The notes under the pieces are model-generated. The model was not told the DNA's origin and searched no databases. It saw only the letters and a program-made list of their open reading frames with translations. Of a stretch of 64,000 nt of DNA, positions 1 to 10,240 are shown one piece after another. The stretch comes from Parapristionchus giblindavisi (lineage: Eukaryota > Nematoda > Chromadorea > Rhabditida > Diplogasteridae). The first letter of the stretch is position 1. The number at the start of each line of letters is the position of its first letter. A program made the translations under genes and the position numbers. The DNA is taken from assembly GCA_943737045.1 (NCBI GenBank), contig CALSFV010000498.1, positions 20,224-84,223 on the forward strand, given 5' to 3'.

Positions 1-80
1 AATCTTCTTATCCACTTATGTCCTGTTCCCGATATCCAGTGTGCTGTTCTTGCTCTTTCTTTCAATTATATGATGGAAAT

Positions 81-81
81 A

Positions 82-168
<87 letters not shown>
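81..168. repeat. (AAAG)n microsatellite
   Basis: About 22 tandem AAAG copies. The matching array in the other arm (about 45,878-46,021, read as CTTT) has about 36 copies, so the two have changed length since the arms were copied. Confidence 0.97.
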
Positions 169-1313
169 GATAAATATTGTTATTATTATTGAGAATATTT
201 GAAAGTGGGAGGATATTTTTTTTCGAATAATAGTGTCATTTTACTCCTCAGACATTCAGACAACAAACTAATGACAAAAGAAACTCAAAAACGTAATATC
301 TTAATCGAATGCTAAATAAAACAATGATTGCCGAATTTTTAATTTCAGCATTTGGATTACGGTAGGGTACACCATAAATAAAGTCAGTTCGCAATAAAAA
401 AAAGCGAATTAGTTGTGGTTTTTCGGGAAGAAGGCAACGTTTCACCCATTTGTTTTAGTTCATTTTCATATATAAGTTACATTAATGAATACTGGTCAAA
501 TTAAAGAAATAAAAAAGTCAGCCACCGAGAGGCATTTGTAGGAAAAATAAAACAAAATTTTTTATTTGTTTTTTTATTTTTTCTGGGACTCACGGTTTTG
601 GACCGGGATGGGACTTTGTGTAATTTACCTGCTTATTATTACCCATCGTCGCACACACATATCGAACGAATCCGTAAACTTTGAAATTTTGATGCCATTA
701 TGTCGAACTTACGTTATTTAGCGAAGGAGCGGATATGACGAACCCTAACTCCGTCTGTGATCTCATGCCACCCCATACTACACCTATGCACAATTTGGGC
801 CCGATCGGTTCCTGTCACTTTTTGGCCAAGTGCCAAGCCATAAGCAAAATATGTTCATTGAGTCAGATAGTCTCTCTTACAGGTTTCAGCTTCACCCTCA
901 AAGTTTCGAGTATCTAATTTACACCTCTTTATGTGTTCATTCGAACACATAAAAAGGTGTTCTTTTAAACCGAACACCGCCTCCACCAAACCCTTCTGGG
1001 GTTCGCCGCGCCCTTTGTTTATCCACTTGTTGAGATGCAACGTGCATCACTGTGGAATCAAGCGATTGTGGAATCTGTTCTTATTGAAATTGAAAGATAT
1101 AACGGTCACACGCAATTTCGCTGTCGCTCACACAATATCTACAGTCAGTACAACCGCTGCAAAGTGGGCGGAGTCTAAAGATTGGGGTATAGCTAATGAG
1201 CGAGAAGGGACCGCACCATAGGGTTGCCGTAGCGTAAGCGTAATCGAATTTACCGCGCCCTGTTCCTATCCCTTGCCACTCTCTCGTCGCTTCCCGCAAG
1301 AGAGAAGAGAGAC
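169..1313. other. Outer-arm repeat sequence without a recognised gene
   Basis: No convincing coding region. The stretch is shared with 44,730-45,870 in inverted orientation, and its part 170-960 recurs directly at 46,195-46,663 plus 49,713-50,130. It contains a perfect-looking 40-bp hairpin at 921-960. Short open frames here are mirrored in the other arm and show no family resemblance. Confidence 0.7.
921..960. repeat. Recurrent hairpin motif (ACACCTCTTTATGTGTTC arms)
   Basis: The two halves are inverted copies separated by ATTC. Variants occur near 3,198-3,236, 4,337-4,360, 42,885-42,912, 42,966-43,004, 45,078-45,120 and 49,972-50,010, at the flanks of larger repeat blocks. It behaves like the terminus of a repeat family; the parent element is not identifiable from the window. 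Confidence 0.65.
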
Positions 1314-3039
1314 TGCCAAAGATAGCGTAATCACCGCTAAATTAGCGGGGATTACGCTATCTCTCACCCCTCCCCTTCCTCCTCTCCTGTTCACTCCACT
1401 CGCCTTGCCCAATTTGAGGCACGTTTGAAGAGATAACTAATTCCCCTCACATTTGAGAGCTTTACAGTCAACAGTAAAGTTGCAGCCCACATCGACCCGG
1501 TTTTGATTCTTTTTAGGGGGAGACGATAGGATAAAAACAAACAAAATGACAATCGTTCTACCGTTTTAGAGGGAAATGGAAACGATAATCGTTCAAAATA
1601 TGTTTTGCCATGGAGAGTTGAATTTCTCTCAATGATCAGAGGAATCAGATTAGCATTTGTTTGAATATTGATTATCCATGTTATACCCTCTATTTCTCAT
1701 TTCAATTATTCATTATCTCAAGAGGGACATTGTTTACCTCTCATTATCATGTCTTCCACTCTCTTTGAGTGGCTGGTTGTGAGATTCTTTATATCAGATA
1801 AATTACACTTCGCAAACCGTAAGTAATCATCGGATACAGTATCCGAGATTGTTCCTGTAGTTGAATCAGTAGCAACAGAGTGGTCGTCACCTAAATCGAG
1901 ATGACCAAATTTTATTTTGAATGCAAATCAATCTCTCACAATCCGTCTAGGTTCATTCGATCAGGATTTTGTTTTGATTATTTTAAATTTTAAATCAAGA
2001 CAAAAAATCAGAATCTATTTTTTCCACAAAAAATCAAAAAAATGTAAAATCAACAAAACGAATTAAATATGAAATATTTGTGGCAAATTGTGAAAAGATT
2101 TGACAAAACTTAACAGGATTTTTTTGTATACTTTAGCATCTTACTATGAATATGCTATTTTACAAACATCACTTTATCACTATTTACATAGGTGATAGCT
2201 CACAAAAAAACAAAGGTAAAAACAAAAAAATCCTGTTAAGTTTTGTCAAATCTTTTCACAATTTGCCACAAATATTTCATATTTATTTCGTTTTGTTGAT
2301 TTTACTTTTTTTGATTTTGGTGGAAAAAAATAGATTCTGATTTTTTGTCTTGATTTAAAATTTAAAATAATCAAAACAAAATCCTGATCGAATGAACCTA
2401 GACGGATTGTGAGAGATTGATTTGCATTCAAAATAAAATTTGGTCATCTCGATTTAGGTGACGACCACTCTGTTGCTACTGATTCAACTACAGGAACAAT
2501 CTCGGATACTGTATCCGATGATTACTTACGGTTTGCGAAGTGTAATTTATCTGATATAAAGAATCTCACAACCAGCCACTCAAAGAGAGTGGAAGACATG
2601 ATAATGAGAGGTAAACAATGTCCCTCTTGAGATAATGAATAATTGAAATGAGAAATAGAGGGTATAACATGGATAATCAATATTCAAACAAATGCTAATC
2701 TGATTCCTCTGATCATTGAGAGAAATTCAACTCTCCATGGCAAAACATATTTTGAACGGTTATCGTTTCCATTTCCCTCTAAAACGGTAGAACGATTGTC
2801 ATTTTGTTTGTTTTTATCCTATCGTCTCTCCCTAAAAAGAATCAAAACCGGGTCGATGTGAGCTGCAACTTTACTGTTGACTGTAAAGCTCTCAAATGTG
2901 ATGGGAATTAGTTATCTCTTCAAACGTGCCTCAAATTGGGCAAGACGGGTGGCGTGAAGATAGAGTAAGGAGAGGGGAAGGGGGGGGCGAGAGATAGCGT
3001 AATCCCCGCTATTTTCCGGTGATTACGCTATCTTTGGCA
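1314..3039. mobile_element. Fold-back element with TGCCAAAGATAGCG termini
   Basis: The two halves (about 1,314-2,130 and 2,222-3,039) are inverted copies. Both termini read TGCCAAAGATAGCGTAATC inward and each contains its own small hairpin of GATAGCGTAATC and its complement. No transposase frame is present, so the element is non-autonomous; no clear target duplication was seen. Its counterpart in the other outer arm (43,165-44,730) has lost about 306 bp near 44,452 and has a longer loop. Confidence 0.85.
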
Positions 3040-3454
3040 GCGATGTTACAAACTACGAAGTTAGGAAGTGAGAGAGTGCATCTCACAGGCGATTGCTAGA
3101 GAGAAGGGAAGGGGTGGGAATAGAGTGCGTAGTCTCCCCTTCCGTTCCTGCAACCCTACCGCACCATGCAAAATGGTGTATTTTTTTTACACAAAGAGGT
3201 GTTAATTTTTACACCTTTTCATGTGTTCGAAAGTACACTCTTTACAAGGGAATGACCAACCATCCCCGTCGAGTTATGACTAGTGACATATACCATTCGA
3301 ATCACCATGTGATTCTGATACTACATCTTTAATGACTGGACTCAAACGTTTATGATCTTCGAGAAAATCGATGTTGAAATTCGGCCAAATTCGTGTGGTT
3401 TTCTACACAACGCATGAGGATGGGTTGGTGAACTCTACTATCTTCTTCCCAAAC

Positions 3455-3551
3455 ATCGACTCGTGTAGTGTAGTGGATAAGCTGCCTGCGTTTACTTTTG
3501 ACTGTCAAGGGTTCGACCCCCCTTGCCGCACTTTTCTTTTGCTGATTTTGT
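3455..3551 (+). repeat. tRNA-like pol III module with TTTTGCTGATTTT tail
   Basis: An A box (TAGTGTAGTGG, 3,466-3,476) and a B box (GGTTCGACCCC, 3,510-3,520) match the tRNA consensus, but the acceptor stem does not pair, so this is not a functional tRNA gene. The tail TTTTGCTGATTTT follows at about 3,537-3,549. Most similar to the module at 54,310-54,400. Likely a tRNA-derived SINE head. Confidence 0.75.
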
Positions 3552-3977
3552 TGCTGTAGAAAGTTTGAAATGTTTTGCTGTGATTATGAAAGCTAGAAAA
3601 AAGAACACATTCAGCAAGTTTTCTTGATGGAAAAACACTCCTCAAGGAAAATTGAACTTTGATCTTTTTGTTTATGGCATTTTTTTTGAAATCTCCTTCT
3701 CCCTCTCCCTCACCCGAGGTCGATGTCATGCAATGAATGAGCTGAAAAACAGCAATGAGAGTTCAAAGATCAAAGATCATGCGAGTACGGTAAGTGCGTC
3801 CATTTCTTCTTGGACTGTCTTCCAAAAGCCTTGATGTCATTGTTCTTCCTGTTCATTCATGTGCCACAGATGTGAAAACTGTATTTTCCTTACTTCACTC
3901 ATTTTGTTGTTCAAACGTGTTGAGTGTGTTCGTTTTTTTCTATAATCACAGCAAAACATTTCAAACTTTCTACAGCA

Positions 3978-4075
3978 ACAAAATCAGCAAAAGAAAAGGG
4001 CGGCAAGGGGGGTCGAACCCTTGACAGTCAAAAGTAAACGCAGGCATGTTATCCACTACACTACACGAGTCGATG
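3978..4075 (-). repeat. tRNA-like pol III module (mirror copy)
   Basis: Mirror of the module at 3,455-3,551 in the other half of the same fold-back element. On the minus strand the A box occupies 4,053-4,063 and the B box 4,009-4,019, followed by the GCTGATTTT tail. A few substitutions separate it from its partner. Confidence 0.75.
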
Positions 4076-4415
4076 TTTGGGAAGAAGATAGTAGAGTTCA
4101 CCAACCCATCCGCATGCGTTGTGTAGAAAACCACACGAATTTGGCCGAATTTCAATATCGATTTTCTCGAAGATCATAAACGTTTGAGTCCAGTCATTAA
4201 CGATGTAGTATCAGAATCACATGGTGATTCGAATGGTAAATGTCACTAGTCATAACTCGACGGGGATGGTTGGTCATTCCCTTGTTAGGCTGTTTATAGT
4301 TACGCATCGGATATTACAGTTTGACGGAATGAACATGAAAAGGTGTTCTGCTTTACACTTTTTTTCTGAGGGAGTAATTAAGTAAGTAGTAAGCCGGAGT
4401 TCGGTGAAATCGTAC

Positions 4416-4494
4416 CAGCTGGCTTTCCGCAGTCATCTTGTGCTCTCGCCGTTGTTGAAGAAACGATGAGAAGAAGACAAGTCAAGAACTTCAT
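4416..4494 (-). CDS. Orphan signal-peptide exon of a C6-like secreted protein (partial)
   Basis: The exon begins at ATG and encodes a short secretion signal (MKFLTCLLLIVSSTTARA) followed by DDCGKPA, then a GTACGA donor in phase 1. No matching second exon follows on the minus strand within the window; repeats lie there instead. It is the inverted copy of 42,751-42,829 and comparable in position and phase to what the C6-like gene at 51,739-55,258 lacks. Probably a stranded duplicate of a real first exon; expression is unknown. Confidence 0.55.
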
Positions 4495-4589
4495 AGTTGG
4501 TAAATGAATATTGTAGTAGCATTTAAGACATTCTTTTATATGCAATGGAATCATTCCGTATGTATATTGTTTCTTCCACAATTCTTCCT

Positions 4590-5120
4590 TCTTTAATATC
4601 TTATTTATTGGCCGTTTTGATAGTCTACGCTACCGTAAAACGAAAAACAGCGAATATTTTCTCTCAAATGACAATGTGGCACCTCGTCATCAAAAAGACC
4701 GCAAAATAGTGTTGTGAAATGGAATATTCTTATTCTTCAATAGCTCTTCAAAAAATCTCTGTTCCGACTGTCTAGAGATTCCTGAATGATACCGACCTTC
4801 TTGGTTATCGGACAGTTATCAAGCCCTTTGGTTCTCGGAAGAATAGGAAGACTTGAGTAGCATCTGCCAATGAGCGACTCCACTGTACTACTCACAACTA
4901 CTTGTCAGCGCTACTTGCAAAAGGAGTTGTACCAATCCACACGATAGACGGGGAATTGCTAACTACTATGTAGCCACGAAATTCAGCAACATTCCGGCAT
5001 CTCTAGACAGTCAGTACAAAGACATTGGGGGATGTCATAGGCGTGCAGATGCAATGTCGATGGCAGTGCGGCGAAGGTCCTCGCGTGACATCATAACGAT
5101 CGTCTAATCAACTAGTCTGG
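4590..5120. other. Outer-arm DNA without a recognised gene
   Basis: Closely mirrored at about 42,125-42,655 in the other arm. No family-like coding frame, RNA gene or element ends were recognised. It lies upstream of the orphan signal-peptide exon, so it could hold its promoter, but no specific signal was seen. Confidence 0.6.
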
Positions 5121-5127
5121 TGGTTAA

Positions 5128-5239
5128 AGGGTGCGTAACCTCACTCAATGGTCTCTTCGACGCGCAATGCTCTCTCGTTGTTAGAGAACAGAAAAATAGT
5201 GCGCGCAATGAAGAGACCATTGAGTGAGGTAACGCTCCT
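5128..5239. mobile_element. 112-bp fold-back MITE at TTAA
   Basis: Termini read AGGGTGCGTAACCTCACTCAATG and AGGAGCGTTACCTCACTCAATG inward, flanked by TTAA on both sides (5,124-5,127 and 5,240-5,243). The other outer arm keeps the empty site with one TTAA at 42,118-42,121. The duplication could be read as TTAA or TAA. A relative lies at 57,786-57,900. Confidence 0.88.
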
Positions 5240-5249
5240 TTAATCTTAG

Positions 5250-6182
5250 TCTTGATGGTACCACAGAGCAATAAACATTCCCAGAAATCCTACTGAGCTT
5301 CAGTAGCCTTCTTATAGCAGATACAGAAGTGCTGAACTGCTAGGTGAGTTGGTTGTGAGTCATCGCATGTGTACGATGCAATCCACTGTCATACATTAAT
5401 TGATTGTAAGCTTTATTCCATTAAATTTTAGTTAAAACAATCTATGTTGTTAATTTTGTAGTGCTGGACCCTTCTTGACATCTTTCTATTTAATTAATGC
5501 TGTTGATTATTGCAACTGTGAAATGTTGATTTTGGATAAAGAACTAATAAAGTACAGGATTTCTGAAATTCTTGAAAAACCAAATGAGTATAGTTATTCT
5601 AATACCTTGAGGAAATGGTATTCCAAATTTCATACCATTTCGATCAGTGCAACAAAATATATCGCGAAAAAATACCAATCTTAAATCTTTTTGAGCGCTA
5701 TTGTATTTTTCACTAATCATAACTCCATAGTGAGTTTTTTGCATTCCCTTGTTATATATAAGAAGGTTGTGATAGTCAGAAACAAAGCTTGCAAAGAATT
5801 GAGAATGGCGTCGTAAATAAAAAAAAAGGAAATAAGGATAAAGAGCAGGGAGATGATCAGAGAACAAGATAGAGATCGTTCCACTCATGAGGGTACTTTT
5901 GAGAAAGAGGAAATGATCAAGTTTGCTCGATGAGAGTCGAGGAGTGGGGCGATATCAAAAGATGGTTAGATAATTAGTATGATGGATATTGGTTCTCATT
6001 TAAAGAAGGGAAACAGGGAGATTTGGAGTCCATGAAGTACGTCGTACAAAAGATGTGGTAATATATTCTCTAATAGTTTTGAGAGAAGCGTATCCAGTGT
6101 AGTGCATTGTAAAGTGGTAGATTGCAATAGTTGATTTTACCAGCGTGGTACGGTTAGCTGGCTATTGCTCATATACCGACTC
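5250..6182. other. Diverged outer-arm repeats, including a CAAGGGAATGC-ended repeat
   Basis: Mirrored at about 41,240-42,115. The portion near 5,475-5,750 ends in CAAGGGAATGCAAAAAAC read from its right end, resembling the termini of the element at 3,245-4,284, and a direct relative of the mirror copy lies at 50,210-50,450. A 69-codon open frame occurs in both arms but changes independently and has no recognised similarity. Confidence 0.5.
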
Positions 6183-6186
6183 TTAA

Positions 6187-6618
6187 AGAAGGTGGACCAG
6201 GAGAATTGGGGTGCACTATTGGCATCTCTAACATGGGAGGTAGGAAGTGGCACTCTATTCTCTATTAGAATTGAGAGATTGAGCTCATAGAGCGTGTGGC
6301 TCAGTGGTTAGTAGTCGGCGCTTGTAACCGCGTCACGCGGGTTCGATTCCCGTTTGCAATTTACAATACATTTGTCTTTCATATTTGAAATTGCGCGCGT
6401 TCCCTGAGGACATCTTGGGGTAATAACGAACTTTGAGCTCGGATTACGGTATTCCAGTGCACCTATAATTTTAGAGAAAATTGTTGTTGGATACAGGGCG
6501 ATGTGATCTATTGTTCTGCCTGGCCAGTTTAGTCACGAAAAAACTCGTGGGTCCCCTTCTTTAATTACTGTCATTGAACCGCGGTCCTCGCGTGAAATCT
6601 TAACGTGGGTACCCATCT
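6187..6618 (+). mobile_element. TTAA-flanked TIR element carrying a tRNA-like module
   Basis: Inserted between TTAA at 6,183-6,186 and 6,619-6,622; the other arm has the empty site at 41,234-41,237. The part 6,187-6,560 belongs to the AGAAGGGGACCC family also found at 50,503-50,674 and 53,263-53,535. A tRNA-like module occupies about 6,290-6,360. No transposase is encoded. Confidence 0.82.
6290..6360 (+). repeat. tRNA-like pol III module
   Basis: Perfect A box TGGCTCAGTGG (6,297-6,307) and B box GGTTCGATTCC (6,340-6,350); the T-arm pairs as CGGG with CCCG. Anticodon and acceptor stems do not pair, so it is a tRNA-derived sequence rather than a tRNA gene. It lacks the GCTGATTTT tail seen in other modules. 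Confidence 0.7.
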
Positions 6619-6622
6619 TTAA

Positions 6623-7449
6623 TCCATATTTCTCTTATTTTTGTTTAGAATGATTTAATTCGACATGAATTAGAGAAGCACCAGCATGTTGTTTTTTTCC
6701 CCAAGATTTGCCCTTTCAATTAGTTCACAAACTGCCACTGTACAGAATGCCCACACCGATATCGCTATTTTAGGGAAGGACATCCATCATGTCTTCCCAT
6801 TTAGCATGTTATAATACGATGGGAGAATAAGAATAAGAATACGACTCTGAATAATCTTTCCCCGCGTTTCCGTGAATCCCAGAAAATGAGTGCGCTAATT
6901 TAAAAATCTTTCGGTTTAATTTTGTACCATTATTTTGAAAAGAAAACTATCCAGAGTGAATCAATAGTTTTTTTTCTATTGTAAGGATATTATGAGTTGA
7001 AACATACTCTTTGGAGGCACTTCGAGCTCTTCGGACGGAATCATTGGAGCACATTCTTGCGTGCTCGCAATCAGAAACGAAATGAGGAATGCATAAATAT
7101 ATGGAGACATCTAAAATGAATAATATTTTTTAAATCAAGTGAAGGGATTAATGCTCTCTTTCGATAACAGAAATTATAATCAGCCATTGACAAGTGTTGC
7201 TCACTTTCTTACTGAACGAGAGATTAGAAGGGGAGTTTTACAGATTGCAATTTTGTTATCGTGTAGAAACCCACAACATTAGAACTATGGATTGGATTGT
7301 TCTTATAGTTAAACAATTCAATGAAAATGGATGCTCAGAGCTGATAAAATAATAAAATTAAGTTAATAGTAATTCAAAATGTGTGCAATTTCAGCACAGC
7401 CCCGTCGAGTTTTATATAAAACAAGCGTGCCGCGGCGGTACGCACCTCA
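6623..7449. other. Inner outer-arm DNA without a recognised gene
   Basis: Partly mirrored at 40,190-40,710, with the empty TTAA site (6,655-6,658) for the element at 40,715-41,197. No coding region or RNA gene recognised. Confidence 0.5.
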
Positions 7450-7990
7450 TTTATTTACACATGTGGACAATAATTTTTTTTCCGATTTTTATTGTCTTGA
7501 TTACGAGTTTCGATCATATAAAATGCTCTTTGTACTTTAAACAACTTTAAAATAGGGCTTGTCTTGTATCTAGCCAAATTTTAGGTTCATTAAAATGTTC
7601 GACTAAATTATTGGCACCACTAATTGCGGAGAATCCTTATTGTTAGCTAATTCTAAGACACCTAGGGAGAACTAGTTTTCGGAAGAACTAATTATCGTTG
7701 AAATGATACTACGACTGGCACAAATTTCCAATTGCCAGTGAAGTTCACTCGTGGAGCCTGTAATTGTCATGCATAAAACATGAAAATTCATTTTTCGTCG
7801 GTACCGAATCTATGTGATTTTTTCAGAGAGAGCATATTACCAGACTCCGGCTTTTCAAAAAATAAATTATGTGTCGCTTTTTCCGGAACTTGCATATTTT
7901 CTAGAGTTAGAAAAAGAGCTTTTAAGTGCCGAAACTCGTAATCAATAGAATAAAAAATCGAAAAAAAGTTGTTTATCCAGAGAAATAAAT
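7450..7990. mobile_element. Fold-back repeat, degenerate
   Basis: Arms of about 95 bp (7,450-7,545 and 7,905-7,990) are inverted and share the segment GATTACGAGTTTCGATnAT. The opposite outer arm keeps only one of these arms (40,012-40,105) and lacks most of 7,290-7,890, so this is either an arm-specific insertion or a deletion on the other side. Confidence 0.6.
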
Positions 7991-8396
7991 TATGCGTACA
8001 ATATACACGCCGCGATGGCTCTTAGACCGGGATATACTGTACGTAAATGTGTTGCATGCGCGTACGAGCAGTTACAAATTGAATTAGAAAATATAAATAA
8101 AATCACATTCACCTATCACATTAAAATCACCTATCACCTATCACATTAAAAGATCTAACTTAAATCTTTTAATGTGATAGGCATTGATAAAAAGTTAGTA
8201 GGAGGAATAATGATGATAATGAGATATTGATGGAACAGTGGGAGTTCTTTAGACATTGAATGAACTTGGAACGGGTTATGCTTGAGGATAGGAAAAGATT
8301 AAATGTCAACTTTCACTATCAATAAAACGTTGGGTACTCTCATTAAAGATGGAGAGTCTCGAGTTTTTTTGACTGCGCGGGTAGAATGGTAGAGAT

Positions 8397-8769
8397 TTAT
8401 CACACGTCACACGAAACGAAAGACATATCACGCGTGTCGCGTAAGGTACAACTATCCGACAATGAAAAAAATGAAAATCTGGTTTAAATCATTTTTGGAT
8501 AGTCCTGACAGTACCGGAGAAGATAGCGTTTCGATTTTTTGTCTTAGATCAATTTCAACAAAGATAGACGAGGTTGACTTTCGGAATGTGTGGAAAAGTC
8601 TTGACTTTCACCCGCAATAGCTCGCTTTGGAATGGGAATAGCGAAAATTCATGAAGACAGAAATTGTAGAAAATTCTCAGGAGAATCGAAATACCGCAAG
8701 AATAAGAACAACAAACAATATATTGTTTGTTGTTCTTATGCACATGACGAATCACAATGAGCCATATGT
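8397..8769. other. Junction region between the outer repeat and the spacer
   Basis: Homology to the other outer arm stops near 8,396. The stretch includes a 20-bp inverted repeat around AACAAACAATATATTGTTTGTT (about 8,708-8,729). No gene recognised. Confidence 0.5.
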
Positions 8770-9376
8770 GGCTTGCGTTGTGGGAAACCGCCGCTCTTGG
8801 AAGAACAGGGAATTTCTTGACGGCGAACAGTGATTTTGAGGAGTGTTGGCATGTATTTAGGCGCTGTCTTTCTGGGATATCCGGTGACCGGCACAGCTCT
8901 TCCTCATAAACAGAACGAGGGAATCATGGAGCATCACCTAACACCACATAGTCGTTCCTGCTGGAGCAGAAGGAGGTGGGCAGCTGGCCGAATTTTAAGA
9001 ACGCGCCCAATAACATGACCGAAGTTCCTCCTGTTAAAATAACGTGGTTCCTTGAGGAAAACACGTCAGAAGCAGTTATAGGGCGATCGGGGTAGAACTT
9101 CTTCTCATCGAAGAACGCAATCAAAAACCGATAATTTGAGTAATTTCTGAAAATAATATCATGTACCGTATTGCGACGCGTACTTAAAATTCGGCCAGCT
9201 TCCCACCTCCTTCCGCTCCAGCAGGAACGACTATGCGGAGTATCAGGCGATGCTCCAGACTACCCTCGTTCCGTTCATGAGGAAGGAAAATAAATTCATG
9301 CCAACACCCCTCAAAATCATTGTTCGCCGTCTAGAAATTACCTGTTCTTCCAAGACCGGCGGTTTCCCCCAACGTG
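8770..9376. repeat. Palindrome built on a Tc1-like transposase fragment
   Basis: Arms 8,770-9,001 and 9,182-9,376 are inverted copies around a 180-bp loop. The right arm carries part of a Tc1-like transposase frame, so one arm is an inverted duplicate of transposon coding sequence. The loop contains no recognisable feature. Confidence 0.8.
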
Positions 9377-9504
9377 AACCACATCTAAACAGCAAACAAT
9401 ATGCATCGCTTGCCGAGTTGAAGGCTGGCATAAAAAAGGAGTGGTACGACATCGAGACTAAAGCGATTTCTACCCTCTATGGAAACATGCCCAATCACAC
9501 CTAG
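9238..9504 (+). pseudogene. Tc1-like transposase, C-terminal fossil
   Basis: The frame reads EYQAMLQTTLVPFMRKENKF and later YASLAELKAGIKKEWYDI and STLYGNMPN, which resemble the Tc1-family transposase segment after the catalytic core (the LVPF region and the eL..i..eW..i....l..sM stretch). The stretch that should carry the second and third acidic catalytic residues is replaced by unrelated sequence, and no N-terminal half is present, so it cannot be functional. Upstream sequence is the palindrome loop. A plausible right end of the parent transposon (CAGTGCGCGGCATAATGATAGG read inward, about 9,780-9,807) lies 280 bp downstream. Family assignment is from pattern recognition, not a search. Confidence 0.6.
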
Positions 9505-9859
9505 TGCTTAATCTTGAGGAAGGGCCATAACATTACCAACCTGTTGTTGACCCATTGCTGGTATGCAGAAGTTTGTAAAAAAATAATAACTCATGAAAGA
9601 TCAGGATGTCCTATCATCGTGTCACGGTAAAATATCGGAAAATGATTATTTTCTCTTTGACTGCGAAATCGAATTTCCTCATACGTTTTCTACTTTAATT
9701 ATCCAAGACGGGGATACAAATGGTATATACCTCTTTTGAGGTCCATTCACCATTCGGGCGAAATCTCAAAATTTTAGGGGTGTCCTATCATTATGCCGCG
9801 CACTGAATAAATTCGCAATATCGAACTGGCATGATCATTGGCTCGATATCCATGATATA

Positions 9860-10240
9860 ATTGGTTGCTAATTCCAGTAAAAAAAGGAATACAGGAAGAT
9901 TTCACATGTGGTATAAAAATATCATAGAAAATAACGAATGCGGCATCTTTTTGTCCGCTAGTGTACATCATAATCAGTCTCTTTCCGCGCTACACAGTAT
10001 TCTGGTCCAAGCCATTTTTCTTCCAAAGCAAGACAAAGGAGAGACCATTGTATTCGAGAGAGTTTGTATGTTGAGCGGTCGTTCTTGCTTTGAAAGTCAT
10101 GAGAACGCTGTGGCTAATGAAAGATTTTGCAGCGACTATTGCGAATGTTGCACGTACATTTACAAGTGAGAGTCTGTATTTCTTCTTCTATTCTTTTTGC
10201 CGATATTCCAAAAAAATGAAAGATGAGAAAATAAACTGTT
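9860..10240 (+). repeat. Dispersed repeat, filled version of the copy at 35,830-36,110
   Basis: Homologous in inverted orientation to 35,830-36,110 along its length, including the TTTTTGTCCGCTAGTGTACATC core. The copies differ chiefly by the 120-bp insertion at 9,993-10,112. Open frames are not conserved between copies. Confidence 0.8.
9993..10112 (+). mobile_element. 120-bp CACAG...CTGTG MITE with 4-bp target duplication
   Basis: Starts CACAGTATTCTGG and ends GAACGCTGTG, flanked by GCTA on both sides (9,989-9,992 and 10,113-10,116). The homologous site at 35,926-35,929 is empty with a single ACTA. An identical-length inverted copy sits at 30,043-30,162 with CTAT on both sides. CAC termini plus 4-bp duplications suggest the CMC (CACTA/Mirage/Chapaev) group; that class call is inference. 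Confidence 0.85.

Larger units (their letters stand above)
3245..4284. mobile_element. Fold-back TIR element, CAAGGGAATG ends, TTA target duplication
   Basis: The element starts CAAGGGAATGACCAACC and ends with its complement, flanked by TTA at 3,242-3,244 and 4,285-4,287. The other outer arm has the empty site with a single TTA (TAA at 42,958-42,960). A 3-bp TTA duplication suits PIF/Harbinger-type (TWA) insertion; the assignment is inferred because no transposase is present. Each half carries a tRNA-like module. A diverged half-copy ends at 54,586. Confidence 0.88.
1..8396 (+). repeat. Left arm of the outermost inverted repeat
   Basis: Base 1 pairs with 46,101 and the arm can be followed inward to a last match near 8,396 (pairing with about 39,200). 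The outer 5 kb matches almost base for base; the inner 3 kb is more diverged and carries arm-specific insertions. Arm-specific elements on this side are 3,245-4,284, 5,128-5,239, 6,187-6,618 and about 7,290-7,890. The repeat reaches the window edge, so it may extend further left. Because each arm has private insertions, a simple assembly duplication is unlikely. Confidence 0.93.
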
